Shown piece after piece: positions 8,282 to 17,787 of a stretch of DNA of 64,000 nt (the first letter of the stretch is position 1; every line of letters begins with the position of its first letter). The position numbers and the translations under genes were made by a program. The notes below the pieces were generated by a model. It did no database searches, was not told the DNA's origin, and saw only the letters and a program-made list of their open reading frames with translations. Where the stretch lies: positions 31,463 through 95,462 of the forward strand of contig CAZCTC010000026.1 in the NCBI GenBank assembly GCA_964501335.1, written 5' to 3'. This stretch comes from CAZCTC01 sp964501335 (GTDB lineage: Bacteria; Chloroflexota; Anaerolineae; B4-G1; SLSP01).

Positions 8282-11200
8282 ATGAAGTCCAAGCTGTTTT
8301 TGTTGTTGGGATGTTTGCTGGCTCTGGCTCTGGGTGTGGGATTTTATCAGGGAATCCAGGCCGCGCCGATGGTGGTTGGGGGTGAGCCTCCTTCGCAACC
8401 TTTCGCTGAATTTGTGGCGCCTTCGACTCTCTCGAATGAATGCGGGTTGCCCCGATTTCTCTATACCTCTCCTAACGATCTACCTTCTATTTATGTTTCC
8501 AATCCCTCTTATACACCGACCGTTCTTTATTTCTATTTCTGGAATGCGATCGGTGGCGACTTTGCTTCCGCTCCGGTCGTCTTTACGAAGACTCTGGCTC
8601 CTTTAAACAGCATGGTCCTTACGCCGGATATGTTGTGGACCCGGCTGATTTCGGGCGGGGTGCCGAATGATGCTACCGGGGTGATTGGGGCATCCGGGGG
8701 GGGCGGCATTGTCTGTATGTTGAAATATGCTTCTCAGACTAACCGGCCTTATCGGGCTGCTTATGTGCCGGCTGCCTCTTCCAATATTCTATGGTTTCCC
8801 TGGCTGGGTAAAGTGGGGAATCTGACCCCTATTTTGCATTTGCAGAACACGGCAACGGTTTCGAATTATGTTTCCATCAATGCCTATGTGACCGGAACCA
8901 GTGTTTATTCCGTTAATATCCCTGTCAATCCCCATGAGGGGCAGAGAATTGATCTTACGGTCGGAATTCCGGCTTTGAACACGCCGGGGAGTTTTGTCGG
9001 GGTTCAGGTGACAGGGGCGAGTGGGCCCATGATCGGTTATCTGGCCCTGGAAGACGCTACCGGCTATCCGGTGGAAATATTGGGCGCTATGCCGGATTCC
9101 ATGGGCGATTCGATCTGGAATGCGCCCCGGCTCAATTATCAATTAAATGGCATGAATACGCTGGCCTGGGTGCTGCAAAAGGAATCGGCCTATAACGAAT
9201 CTCCTTTCCTGACTTATCGCACGGCGGTCAGCGTGGGCGTGGCGTATAGTCAGCCCTGGGGGACTTCGTTGGCGGTTAATACAGTGATGCCTTTGCCGCA
9301 GCGGGTCCCGGGTCCGTGGTTGGGCAGCGTTGAGGTGGATGGGCAAGGAGGGCAGTTTGCCTCGTTGTTGGGCACGGTGTTGAACGTTGCTTCAACTACC
9401 CAGACTTCAACCTTAGATTTTGGGGGATATAATCTGCCCGGGGCCGGCACCTTTTCAAATATGGCCTATTTGCCGGGGGTGATTCGACGACCCGAAGTGG
9501 CTTCTTCCTACTGGATTCATAACCCCCATGCTTTCCCGGTTACGATTACGATGATGCTTTTTGATAGTCGGGGCAATCAGGTTTTCCGTAACAGCCGGAT
9601 GCTTTCGCCCTGGGCCAGTATGAACTGGGACCTTTCGTCGATGACCCAGCTGGGATTGACTTTTGAGGGGTTAGGTAAGATCGAAGGGGTGGGCGGAAAT
9701 TCGATTATGGTGATCGGGCAGGAGCGTGCTTTGATGCAAACGGCTCCATCCATCGGCGATCCTTATGAACCTAACGATATGCCGATGAGCGCCACGCCGA
9801 TCACGGTGAACATGGCGATTACTCAGGCGCGCATCGATCGGCCCGGCGATATGGATTGGTATGTTTTTACGGTCACGACCGCCTCGTGGGCGACGATTAC
9901 CTTGGAACAATTGCCGGCCGATTACGATCTGGTGGTTTTTCCCGATCCTACCCTGGCTCCGACGCTGACGGCCGGCGCTTTCCTGGACGATTTGAGCGAC
10001 AATGCTGAAGCGGATGAATTCGGGCAGGTTGAAAGTGCTGGCGGTTGGTGGTCGACGGGTGGCTGGTGGTCGACCGGTGGTTGGTGGTCCACGGGTGGTT
10101 GGTGGTCCACTGGCGGCTGGTGGTCGACGTCGGCCAATCCCCAAACGTCGACTGAATCGGTACGGCTTTCTCTTTTCCAGCCGGGACGTTATTACCTGAT
10201 GGTCCATGGGGCTACTCAGGATGTTTCTTCCAGTAAACCTTATCTTTTGAAGGTGATGGCCACGCCGATGATCGGAGCGGCCTGTACCTGGACGCCCAAT
10301 TTCACGCCTACGCTTACGCCGGTGGGGTCTAATGTTTCGGCGCCTCAAGCGCTGATTTTATATAACCCTACCCGGATGGCGCAGGTGTACGGAGCGACGG
10401 CTACCCTGGCCCTGATCAATCAGTTGCGTTCCTTTATCACCAATACCAATGTGCAGGGAATGATGGTCCCGGTTGAAAATGATGGGTTGGTGGCGGCGGC
10501 TTACAACGATTGGAATGTCAACTATTGCAATGTCGATAAGGCCAATGAAGTCGCGCAGCGGATTCGCACTCAGATCATGGCGCCGGCGATTCGGCAATAT
10601 CCCTCGATTCGTTATGTGGTGATTATCGGGAGCGATGAGATTATTCCGTTCTATCGCCAGTTGGATCTGACTCGAATTTCCAATGAGCGAGAGTTTGCCG
10701 AAAATTCCACTTCGACCGGAGCCCTCAAAGCCGCCACGGTCAGCGGTTTCTTCCTGACCGACGATGCTTACGGCACCCCTCCCGGAGCCGAGTTGGGCTG
10801 GCGGGGCCGCTATTTCTGGCGACCCTTGTTAGGGACCGGGCGGTTGGTGGAACGGCCGGATGAGATCATGGGGATGCTCAATCAGTTCGTCGCTCAGCCG
10901 GTGCTCAGTTCTCAGGATGTTCTGGTGACGGGATATGATTTCTTGAGCGATGCGGCTACCGCTATCAAGGATCGTATGATGGTCAGTCACAACAATGCCG
11001 GCGTGGCTTCGTTGATTTCTGAGACCTGGACGGTGAACGATATTGTCAGGAATTGGACCAATCGGACGAATCCGCCGGATCTGGTTTCGCTGAACGCCCA
11101 CTTTGAGCATTGGCGGATGCAGCCGGCAACGACGACGGCTGGGATTTTCTACAACACCAATATTACGGACGCTATTGCCCCGTTAAGTGGGACAGTGAGC

Positions 11201-12400
11201 TGGTCTTCCGGCTGCCATGCCGGATACAGTGTTCCCGATCGGTTTGTTTTCCCCGGACGGAACGATACCCAGCCTGATTTTGCGCAGGCTTTCTCTCAGC
11301 GCCGGGCGGTCTGGATTGCCAATACGGGGTATGGTTACGGTACGGACGATGGAATTGCTGGCTCGGAACGGGTGGTCTTGAATTTCACGGAAGAACTGGC
11401 TCAGGGAGTCCCGGTGGCAGTGGGGGATGTGCTGCGGCGGGCCAAATTGCGCTATTTGCGGGATTTGCCGCCGGGAGGATTGACCGCTTATGATGCCAAG
11501 TCGATCATGGAGATGACGCTGTACGGATTGCCGATGTATAAGGTGCAGACTCCGGCGGCCGGTCCGGTGGCGGTACGTCCTTTGACGGTAAAGGCCGACC
11601 AGCCCACAAATCTGGGTGATGGATTGTTGCGTCAGAGCTTTACCATTACACCGCTTTTGACGGCTCATAATGGGGCGCAGGGCGTTTACTACTCGGCCGG
11701 TGACCTGCCTTCTCATGGAACGCCGGGACGGCCCATGCTGCCGGTGGCCTCGACTCCGATAACTGCGCCGGCGGGATGGCGCCCCCATTCGATTTTGTTG
11801 ATCAGTGCGACGGTCCAATCTCTGCGCGGCATCGATCCGGTGCTTTCTCGGCCGGTGACGGAGACGTTGATGCCTGAGCCGCAGGTCGATCCGGAGTTGG
11901 GCTGGCAGCCGATGCGGCCTTTTGCGGTCAATGGGGCTACGGATATGTCCTATCTGGCCGGGACCTTTGCCATGTTCAATATGCAATCTCATGAATTGCG
12001 CTTGCTGAAGCAGGTTGAGGTGGAGGCGATGTACGCGCCGGAGACGGAGACCGATTTCACGCCGCCTTCGGTGTTGGAAGTGCAATCCACGCCGCTGTCC
12101 GGGACGGTTTTCATTTCGGCGACGGTGCAGGATGGGGCCGGATCAGTGGTGCGGGTGCTGGTGACTTTCTTTGAGACGGGGCGGGTCTGGAGCGTGGATT
12201 TGCAGCAGGATCTTTCGGATCCTTCAGGCCTGATATGGAACGGCACGGTTGAGCGTAAGCTGGTGACGCCCGATTTTACCGTTCAGGCCGTGGATAGTGC
12301 CGGGAATGTGACGCAATATTCGGCCAAGAGTGGTTATCTGGCGGTTCCACCGGTCATTCAGATCTATCTACCGCTGGTTTTGAGAAACAGTCTCCAGTAA
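8282..12400 (+). CDS. Secreted gingipain-like (family C25) cysteine protease with GGWWST repeats, copy 1
   Basis: A 1372-residue exported protein with a typical signal peptide (residues 1-28, ending in IQAAP). The first ~480 residues are beta-rich and unassigned. A pre-peptidase C-terminal (PPC) type domain follows (DPYEPNDMPMSATPI to YYLMVHGA, about 495-660), interrupted at 587-616 by five exact GGWWST hexapeptides. The C25-like catalytic region holds NAHFEHW (His940/His943) and WSSGCHAGY (Cys978), fitting the His/Cys dyad order and spacing of clan CD, then ANTGYGYGTDDG. A C-terminal Ig-like region ends in IYLPLVLRNSLQ. A near-perfect Shine-Dalgarno (AAGGAGGTGA) precedes the ATG. A paralog follows directly. 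Substrate and maturation are unknown; the C25 assignment rests on motifs read by eye. Confidence 0.85.
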   Translation: MKSKLFLLLGCLLALALGVGFYQGIQAAPMVVGGEPPSQPFAEFVAPSTLSNECGLPRFLYTSPNDLPSIYVSNPSYTPTVLYFYFWNAIGGDFASAPVVFTKTLAPLNSMVLTPDMLWTRLISGGVPNDATGVIGASGGGGIVCMLKYASQTNRPYRAAYVPAASSNILWFPWLGKVGNLTPILHLQNTATVSNYVSINAYVTGTSVYSVNIPVNPHEGQRIDLTVGIPALNTPGSFVGVQVTGASGPMIGYLALEDATGYPVEILGAMPDSMGDSIWNAPRLNYQLNGMNTLAWVLQKESAYNESPFLTYRTAVSVGVAYSQPWGTSLAVNTVMPLPQRVPGPWLGSVEVDGQGGQFASLLGTVLNVASTTQTSTLDFGGYNLPGAGTFSNMAYLPGVIRRPEVASSYWIHNPHAFPVTITMMLFDSRGNQVFRNSRMLSPWASMNWDLSSMTQLGLTFEGLGKIEGVGGNSIMVIGQERALMQTAPSIGDPYEPNDMPMSATPITVNMAITQARIDRPGDMDWYVFTVTTASWATITLEQLPADYDLVVFPDPTLAPTLTAGAFLDDLSDNAEADEFGQVESAGGWWSTGGWWSTGGWWSTGGWWSTGGWWSTSANPQTSTESVRLSLFQPGRYYLMVHGATQDVSSSKPYLLKVMATPMIGAACTWTPNFTPTLTPVGSNVSAPQALILYNPTRMAQVYGATATLALINQLRSFITNTNVQGMMVPVENDGLVAAAYNDWNVNYCNVDKANEVAQRIRTQIMAPAIRQYPSIRYVVIIGSDEIIPFYRQLDLTRISNEREFAENSTSTGALKAATVSGFFLTDDAYGTPPGAELGWRGRYFWRPLLGTGRLVERPDEIMGMLNQFVAQPVLSSQDVLVTGYDFLSDAATAIKDRMMVSHNNAGVASLISETWTVNDIVRNWTNRTNPPDLVSLNAHFEHWRMQPATTTAGIFYNTNITDAIAPLSGTVSWSSGCHAGYSVPDRFVFPGRNDTQPDFAQAFSQRRAVWIANTGYGYGTDDGIAGSERVVLNFTEELAQGVPVAVGDVLRRAKLRYLRDLPPGGLTAYDAKSIMEMTLYGLPMYKVQTPAAGPVAVRPLTVKADQPTNLGDGLLRQSFTITPLLTAHNGAQGVYYSAGDLPSHGTPGRPMLPVASTPITAPAGWRPHSILLISATVQSLRGIDPVLSRPVTETLMPEPQVDPELGWQPMRPFAVNGATDMSYLAGTFAMFNMQSHELRLLKQVEVEAMYAPETETDFTPPSVLEVQSTPLSGTVFISATVQDGAGSVVRVLVTFFETGRVWSVDLQQDLSDPSGLIWNGTVERKLVTPDFTVQAVDSAGNVTQYSAKSGYLAVPPVIQIYLPLVLRNSLQ
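10040..10129 (+). repeat. Five 18-bp in-frame repeats encoding GGWWST
   Basis: Five exact GGWWST hexapeptides, encoded by 18-bp units that differ only at synonymous positions (GGT/GGC, TCG/TCC, ACG/ACC/ACT). They sit in an acidic loop (LSDNAEADEFGQVES before, SAN after) inside the PPC-like domain. Confidence 0.97.
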
Positions 12401-12721
12401 ATCCTTCAATCGGATTTTACCGCAAAGGCGCCGGGCGCGCAGAGAAAAAATCTATGTTTTCGCGGGCTTTCCGAAGTGGTAAACCACGAAAACATAAACA
12501 AAAAACGCAGCACCGCAAAATTCACTTGGATTTCACCGCAAAGACGCCGAGGGTGCAGAGAAAAAAGCCCGTGTTTTTGCGCGCATTCTTATACGCACAA
12601 AAACACAACAAAAAAACTCTCTCCCCCCATTCAGTGCGTCGTCTTTTACCGGAAAAGCACCTGTTGCGGGATGCTAAAAACAGGCTGCATAGATAGCCAT
12701 TCAAAGACAAGGAGGCCGGAT
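12401..12721. repeat. Intergenic composite repeat element (box plus hairpins)
   Basis: About 320 bases with no supported gene. It holds a decayed palindrome with intact outer arms TATGTTTTCG/CGAAAACATA (about 12452-12506), a GCAAAGACGCCGAGGGTGCAGAG stretch of the dispersed CGCAGAG type split over 12537-12560, a second palindrome around 12568-12606 and one copy of the conserved box (about 12608-12680), reading AAAACTCTCTCCCCCC then ACCGGAAAAG and TTGCGGGATGC. The upstream extension of the next open frame through this repeat is rejected as coding. Confidence 0.8.
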
Positions 12722-15700
12722 ATGAAATTGAAAGGGACGCTGCTGTGGAGTGCTTTGCTGGCTGTGGGGTTTTTGTGGGGGTTTAGGGTTGGGGTAGTGC
12801 CGGTTGCCGGGGAGAAACCGGCGCCGATGAAAAACTCTAAAACCATACTCACTCCTGGTTTTACTGAGTTTGTTCCCCCTTCGGCTTCGTCGACTAGCAC
12901 AGAGTGCCCGGTTCCTTATTTTTCTTTGGACCCCAATAATTCTCCTACTACTTTGGAAATCATGAATGTGGATGGGTATACAGAAACCGTGTACTTTAAT
13001 TTTTGGGGGCCGCAGGGAGTTCAGGGACCTTCAGCGTCCTTCACCCGCACATTAGGACCCAATAATAGTGTGTTGTTGACGTCTGAGACGTTGAGCACTG
13101 AAATTCATGCCCAGGTAGGGACGGCTATCATTTCCGGTACGGGGTTTATCTATGCCGGGGGTGGTTCCCATCTGGCCTGTCTGGTTAAGTATACCGCTCC
13201 TGCTCCCCATGATTATTTGATGTCGTATGTCTCTTATAAGGACATGAGTGGTTTATGGTTTCCCTGGGTCTCTCAATTGAATTCGAACTCAGTTTTACGA
13301 CCTGTTTTACGGTTGCAGAATACCGGTGCAAGTACCTCTACGATTTTGTTGGATGCCACGATTGATGGTGTCAGTGTCTTTACTCATAGTGTTGAATTAC
13401 CGGGAGTTGGATTTTTTCAACTGGATCTTTCGCAGGTGATTTCACCTCTTACGACCGGGAAAGTGGCTTCGTTGCTGGTTTCCCCTCAAACTTCGTACCC
13501 TGTTGCCGGGTATATTGCTCTGGTGAATTCTGACGGGATTGCGGAAGAGGCGTTGGCGGGATTCCCGCGGTGGAGAATGGCGGATAACCGTTTTGCGGCG
13601 CCGCGGGTTTTTGCCGATGAGTTGAAGACCGATCTCAATCTGTTCATGCCGGATATATCGGTTCCGGTGTCGACCCACCTCACCTACCTTAATTCGGTCG
13701 ACGGCGCGGAGGTGGCCACGATTCCGGGCCCTGATTTTTCAGCGGCTCAGGTTCAGCTGTTGAATGAACCTTTAGCCTCCTGGGGCCCGGGGCCCTTTGC
13801 CATGCAAATGGTCCTTACTCCCGCGATGACGACTCCCATGTATGGGGTGGTGGTGGACCGTCCGCGTTACGGCACGGGAGACCTGGGCGCGTATAATCTC
13901 CCCGGCGACTATTCGTATTCGCTAATCTACTATTTGCCGGCTATTCATCGCCATCCGTTCACCGCTACTTCTTATTGGGTTTATAACCCTCGCGAGTTCC
14001 CGATCACGGTAACCCTGACCATTTTCGATCATGACGGGAATCAGTGGCTGCGCCGTGAACGCACGATCGAGCCGTACAGCAGCATTGAATGGGATCAGGC
14101 GGAGATGCCGGAATTGGGGATGACTTTTGACGGCGCCGGAACGATCGAATCTGCGGAAGGGCCGAATGCTATTCAGATCCCTATCCTGGTGATCGGGGGG
14201 GAACGGACTTTAGCGGCGCCGATTATGAACACCTGGAACGATCCTTATGAGCCTAACAACTCGCCCATGAATGCGACCGCGATAGGGATGAATCAGGTGA
14301 TTACCCAGGGCCGCCTGGAATGGGCGCAGGATGCGGATTGGTATGTCTTTACGGTGACCAATCCTTCGCTGGTGACTGTGACGCTGGAACAATTGCCGGT
14401 CGATTACGACCTTTTCATTGCTCCCGATCCTTCCCTTATTCCCCGGATTGAGGCCGATCAATCTCTGGATGAGCTGTCAGACGATGCTGAGGTGGATGAA
14501 CTGGGGCAGGTTGAGAGTGTCGGCGGCTGGTGGTCGACGGGCGGCTGGTGGTCGACCGGCGGCTGGTGGTCCACGGGGGGCTGGTGGTCGACGGGCGGCT
14601 GGTGGTCGACCGGCGGCTGGTGGTCGACTTCGACGAATCCGGATACGGAGACTGAACGCGCTCGCTTTGTGGCTTTCCAGCCGGGACGCTATTACGCTCT
14701 GGTGGTCGGCGCCGATCCGGACCTCTTTTCCAATCAGCCCTATCGCTTAAAGGTGCAATCGAGTGTGATTCCCGGACTGAGTTGTGAGTGGAATCCGCCC
14801 TATCTGGATGTTTTGCCGCAGCCGATGGTGGACCGGGCCGATCCGTTGACCCTTTTCCTTTACAATCCCACCCGGATGGCCCGGCTGTACGGGATTACCG
14901 TGACTCAATCCATGATTGCCCAGTTGGAGGCGGTGGCTGCCCATCCTGATGTTGCGGGTGTGCTCTATCCGGTAGAAAACGATCTTCAGGTCGCGACGGC
15001 TTATGCGAATTGGAATACGAATTATTGCGATGTCGAAGGGGCCAACCGGGTCGTGCAGACGATTCGGGAACAGATTGTAGGGCCGATGGCGGCGATGTCG
15101 CCGACATTGCAATACGTGGTGGTGGTCGGCGATGATGAGATTATCCCCTTCTATCGCCAGCAGGATTTGACCCGTATTTCCAACGAGCGCTCATTCGCTG
15201 TGAATTCTGCGAACAGCGGCCCGATGCATGCCGCGACGGCCTGGGGTTTCTATCTGACCGATGATGCGTACGGCACGCCGGTTGGAACTGAGCTGAGCTG
15301 GCGGAGCCGGTATTTCTGGCGACCGTTGCTGGCGACGGGGCGGTTGGTGGAGACGCCTGCTGAAATCAGGGCGGCGCTGGTGCAGTTTGCCCTTCAACCG
15401 ACCCTGGCTTCTCAGGATGCGTTGGTCACGGGCTATGATTTCCTGACCGATGCGGCGCAGGAGATCAACGGGATCTTAAAGGCCGGCCATGATGTGACTT
15501 CGACCGCAGCGTTGATTTCAGAGAGCTGGACGGCCGACGATGTGCGGGCGGCCTGGACGCAGAAGTCCAACCCGCCGGATCTGGTTTCGGTCAATGCGCA
15601 CTTTGAACACTGGCGGATGCAGCCGGCAACGACGACGGTGCAGGCCGGGACTTTCTATAATACGGATGTCGTTACCGGATCGGCGCCGTTGAACGGGACG

Positions 15701-16894
15701 GTCGCCTGGTCGATGGGCTGCCATGCCGGTTACAATGTACCCGATCGCTTTGTGCTTTCGGCTTCAGCGGCTTCCAGTCCGGATTTCCCCCAGGCATTTG
15801 CTCAGCGCAAGGCGGTCTGGATTGCCAATACCGGTTACGGTTACGGCACCGATGACGGGATTGCCGGTTCGGAACGGTTGATGCTCAATTTGAGCCGGGA
15901 ACTGGTGCGCGGCGAGGCTGTGGCGGTGGGTGAGGCGCTGCGTCTGTCCAAGTTGCGCTATTTGCGCGAACTGCCGGCCGGTGGATTGACGGCTTACGAT
16001 GCCAAGTCGATTATGGAAGCGACTCTCTATGGTATGCCCATGTATCGGGTGTTGACGCCCCACAATGGGATTACGGAAACGGAGCCGGTGACGGCGACGG
16101 CGGCCGGTTTCGAGGAAATTGTGCCGGGGTTGCAGGGCCAGGTGGTCACGATGACGCCGCATCTGGTCGCTCATACTGGATCTCAGGGGGTGTACTATAC
16201 GGCCGGCACGTTGTCGCATGGATTGCCGGGCCGGCCGCTTCTGCCTGTGGGTGGGACGGAGATCACGCCTCCTGAAGGCTGGGAGGCCCGCGATGTTTTG
16301 TTGCTCAGCGGTGAATTAGAATCTCTGCGGGGGGTCGATCCGGCGCTTTCCCGCCCGGTGACGGAGACCGGGGCGGCGGAACCGATGCTGGATGCTGATT
16401 TGGGCTGGGTGCCGGAGCGTTCTTTCATGGTGAATACGATTGGTGAAATGCCCGAACTGGTCGGGACCTTTGGACTGTTCGACATGGAAACCCGGGAGCT
16501 GCGGCTCTTTAAGACCGCTTCGGTGGAAACTCTGTATGCTGAGGAATCCAATACGGATTATGCTCCTCCTTCGATTTTGAGTGTGGAATCGGACTTCAAC
16601 AACGGGAATCCTGTGATCACGGTGGAAGCTCAAGATGCTGAAGGGGATGTGGCCCGGGTGGTGGCCACCTTTATCTCGGCGAACCGGTTATGGAGCGTGG
16701 AGCTGATCCGCGATCCTGCTGATTTTTCTGGATTGCGCTGGACGGTTGCCGGTTCTGAGGTGCGGGGGCTGACGGATTACCTCATTCAGGCGGTGGATGA
16801 ATCCGGGAATGTGGCCCAGGCTTCTTCCAAGACGGGATATGTGGAGGTCGAGCCGCTGCGCCTTTTCCTGCCGCTCGTGATGCGCCGCGGATAA
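12722..16894 (+). CDS. Secreted gingipain-like (family C25) cysteine protease with GGWWST repeats, copy 2
   Basis: A paralog of the preceding protease, about 1390 residues. The ATG at 12722 is chosen because AAGGAGG lies just upstream and a signal peptide (MKLKGTLLWSALLAVGFL, cleavage near VAGEKPAP) follows; the open frame extends further upstream only through repeat DNA. Same order as copy 1: beta-rich N-region, PPC-like domain (NDPYEPNNSPMNATAI) with six GGWWST units at 601-636, catalytic NAHFEHW (His960/His963) and WSMGCHAGY (Cys1000), NTGYGYGTDDG, Ig-like C-region, and terminal LRLFLPLVMRRG. Identity to copy 1 is highest in the catalytic region and around the repeats and low in the first 200 residues, so the duplication is not recent. 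Both copies keep the catalytic residues. Confidence 0.85.
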   Translation: MKLKGTLLWSALLAVGFLWGFRVGVVPVAGEKPAPMKNSKTILTPGFTEFVPPSASSTSTECPVPYFSLDPNNSPTTLEIMNVDGYTETVYFNFWGPQGVQGPSASFTRTLGPNNSVLLTSETLSTEIHAQVGTAIISGTGFIYAGGGSHLACLVKYTAPAPHDYLMSYVSYKDMSGLWFPWVSQLNSNSVLRPVLRLQNTGASTSTILLDATIDGVSVFTHSVELPGVGFFQLDLSQVISPLTTGKVASLLVSPQTSYPVAGYIALVNSDGIAEEALAGFPRWRMADNRFAAPRVFADELKTDLNLFMPDISVPVSTHLTYLNSVDGAEVATIPGPDFSAAQVQLLNEPLASWGPGPFAMQMVLTPAMTTPMYGVVVDRPRYGTGDLGAYNLPGDYSYSLIYYLPAIHRHPFTATSYWVYNPREFPITVTLTIFDHDGNQWLRRERTIEPYSSIEWDQAEMPELGMTFDGAGTIESAEGPNAIQIPILVIGGERTLAAPIMNTWNDPYEPNNSPMNATAIGMNQVITQGRLEWAQDADWYVFTVTNPSLVTVTLEQLPVDYDLFIAPDPSLIPRIEADQSLDELSDDAEVDELGQVESVGGWWSTGGWWSTGGWWSTGGWWSTGGWWSTGGWWSTSTNPDTETERARFVAFQPGRYYALVVGADPDLFSNQPYRLKVQSSVIPGLSCEWNPPYLDVLPQPMVDRADPLTLFLYNPTRMARLYGITVTQSMIAQLEAVAAHPDVAGVLYPVENDLQVATAYANWNTNYCDVEGANRVVQTIREQIVGPMAAMSPTLQYVVVVGDDEIIPFYRQQDLTRISNERSFAVNSANSGPMHAATAWGFYLTDDAYGTPVGTELSWRSRYFWRPLLATGRLVETPAEIRAALVQFALQPTLASQDALVTGYDFLTDAAQEINGILKAGHDVTSTAALISESWTADDVRAAWTQKSNPPDLVSVNAHFEHWRMQPATTTVQAGTFYNTDVVTGSAPLNGTVAWSMGCHAGYNVPDRFVLSASAASSPDFPQAFAQRKAVWIANTGYGYGTDDGIAGSERLMLNLSRELVRGEAVAVGEALRLSKLRYLRELPAGGLTAYDAKSIMEATLYGMPMYRVLTPHNGITETEPVTATAAGFEEIVPGLQGQVVTMTPHLVAHTGSQGVYYTAGTLSHGLPGRPLLPVGGTEITPPEGWEARDVLLLSGELESLRGVDPALSRPVTETGAAEPMLDADLGWVPERSFMVNTIGEMPELVGTFGLFDMETRELRLFKTASVETLYAEESNTDYAPPSILSVESDFNNGNPVITVEAQDAEGDVARVVATFISANRLWSVELIRDPADFSGLRWTVAGSEVRGLTDYLIQAVDESGNVAQASSKTGYVEVEPLRLFLPLVMRRG
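14522..14629 (+). repeat. Six 18-bp in-frame repeats encoding GGWWST
   Basis: Six exact GGWWST hexapeptides, at the same place in the PPC-like domain as the five in the paralog. The protein repeat is exact, while codons vary at synonymous sites. Confidence 0.97.
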
Positions 16895-16939
16895 CTCTTT
16901 TGACCTGTGCGGTTGGCCTGGAAAACAAGAGAGAAGAAG

Positions 16940-16983
16940 ATACATTTTTTCGGCGGCTTTCTGAAGCCGCCGAAAAAATGTAT
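16940..16983. terminator. Perfect 20-bp hairpin between convergent genes
   Basis: Arms of 20 bases (16940-16959 and 16964-16983) around a TCTG loop; the core is CGGCGGCTT/AAGCCGCCG with A/T-rich outer arms. It lies between the stop of protease copy 2 and the stop of the convergent minus-strand gene, so it can serve both as a bidirectional terminator. The same core recurs in hairpins elsewhere in the window. Confidence 0.7.
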
Positions 16984-16988
16984 AAAAG

Positions 16989-17372
16989 TTATTGTTCTTC
17001 CGGGGGTGTGGCGGGTTTGGTGAGTTCCTCGTATTCTTTCCACGTGATGAAGGTGCCCCCTTTGATCTCTTTGCTGATCTCTTTCTGCGCCATATCGTAA
17101 TAGATCGTGGCATAGATCAAACGGAAGCAGCTGCCGTCCATAATTTCTTTGTGCAAGGTGTAGCCGTCTTCCGGCAGATTCTTTTTGGCGCGGGTTTCTC
17201 CGCCTTCTTCCTCTTCATCGGCGCCGTTGCGCAGCAGATCGTGCCGGCGGTCGACGCGGATGCGGATGGGGGCGCCGCAATGGCCGCACTTGATGTAGTA
17301 GTAGAGGCCGTTCTCGTCTTTGATTTCTCCCGAACCGAACAGAAATTCCCGGATTTTATCGAATAGGCCCAT
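16989..17372 (-). CDS. Small zinc-ribbon-like protein of unknown function
   Basis: A 127-residue soluble protein that I do not recognise as a named family. It begins MGLFDKIREFLFG, a short amphipathic helix, then has a strand-rich segment with a CGHCGAPIRIRVD knuckle, an acidic stretch (DEEEEGGE) and a C-terminal region with TFITWKEYEEL. Only two closely spaced Cys are present, plus one later (GSCFR), so a full zinc ribbon is not assured. A good ribosome binding site (AAAGGAG) precedes the ATG. It stands alone, convergent with the protease gene and flanked by repeats. Confidence 0.7.
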   Translation of the reverse strand: MGLFDKIREFLFGSGEIKDENGLYYYIKCGHCGAPIRIRVDRRHDLLRNGADEEEEGGETRAKKNLPEDGYTLHKEIMDGSCFRLIYATIYYDMAQKEISKEIKGGTFITWKEYEELTKPATPPEEQ

Positions 17373-17787
17373 GGCCGGCTCCTTTGTCGTGAGATTTTTA
17401 TGGATTTAAATTGGCAAAAAACTTATTGTCTGTTTTGAAAATAAGCCTTTATGGCATGGCCCCAGCTTTGTAACGTCCCGCAAATGATCTTTTCCCGGTC
17501 AGATGCAACGCGCAGGATGGGGAGAGAGTTTTTTTGTTTATGTTTTCGGCGGCTTCAGAAAGCCGCCGAAAACATAGGCTTTTTCCAGAGCCGCCCGGCG
17601 ATGCCGGCTGTCTTTTTTATGTTTTTGCATTGTCACTGCGAAAACATAGGCTTTTTTCAGAGCCACCCGGCGATGCAGGCTGTCTTTTTTTATGTTTTTG
17701 CATTGTCACTGCGAAAACATAGGCTTTTTCCAGAGCCGCCCGGCGATGCAGGCTGTCTACTGTCTACTTGCTGCTGTCTACTTTTGC
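17373..17787. repeat. Intergenic repeat cluster with box, hairpin and 72-bp tandem repeat
   Basis: About 415 bases without a gene. It holds one conserved box (about 17470-17535, GTCCCGCAAA to GGGGAGAGAG), a perfect 17-bp-stem hairpin at 17539-17576 with loop CAGA, and three tandem copies of a unit of about 72 bases (17568-17758) that start CGAAAACATAGGC and end GGCTGTCT. A short GTCTACTGTCTAC run of the dispersed AGTAGACAG family closes it. Confidence 0.85.

Noticed and set aside
12476..12721. N-terminal extension of protease copy 2
   Set aside because: It runs through hairpin and box repeat DNA; a signal peptide and strong ribosome binding site start at 12722.
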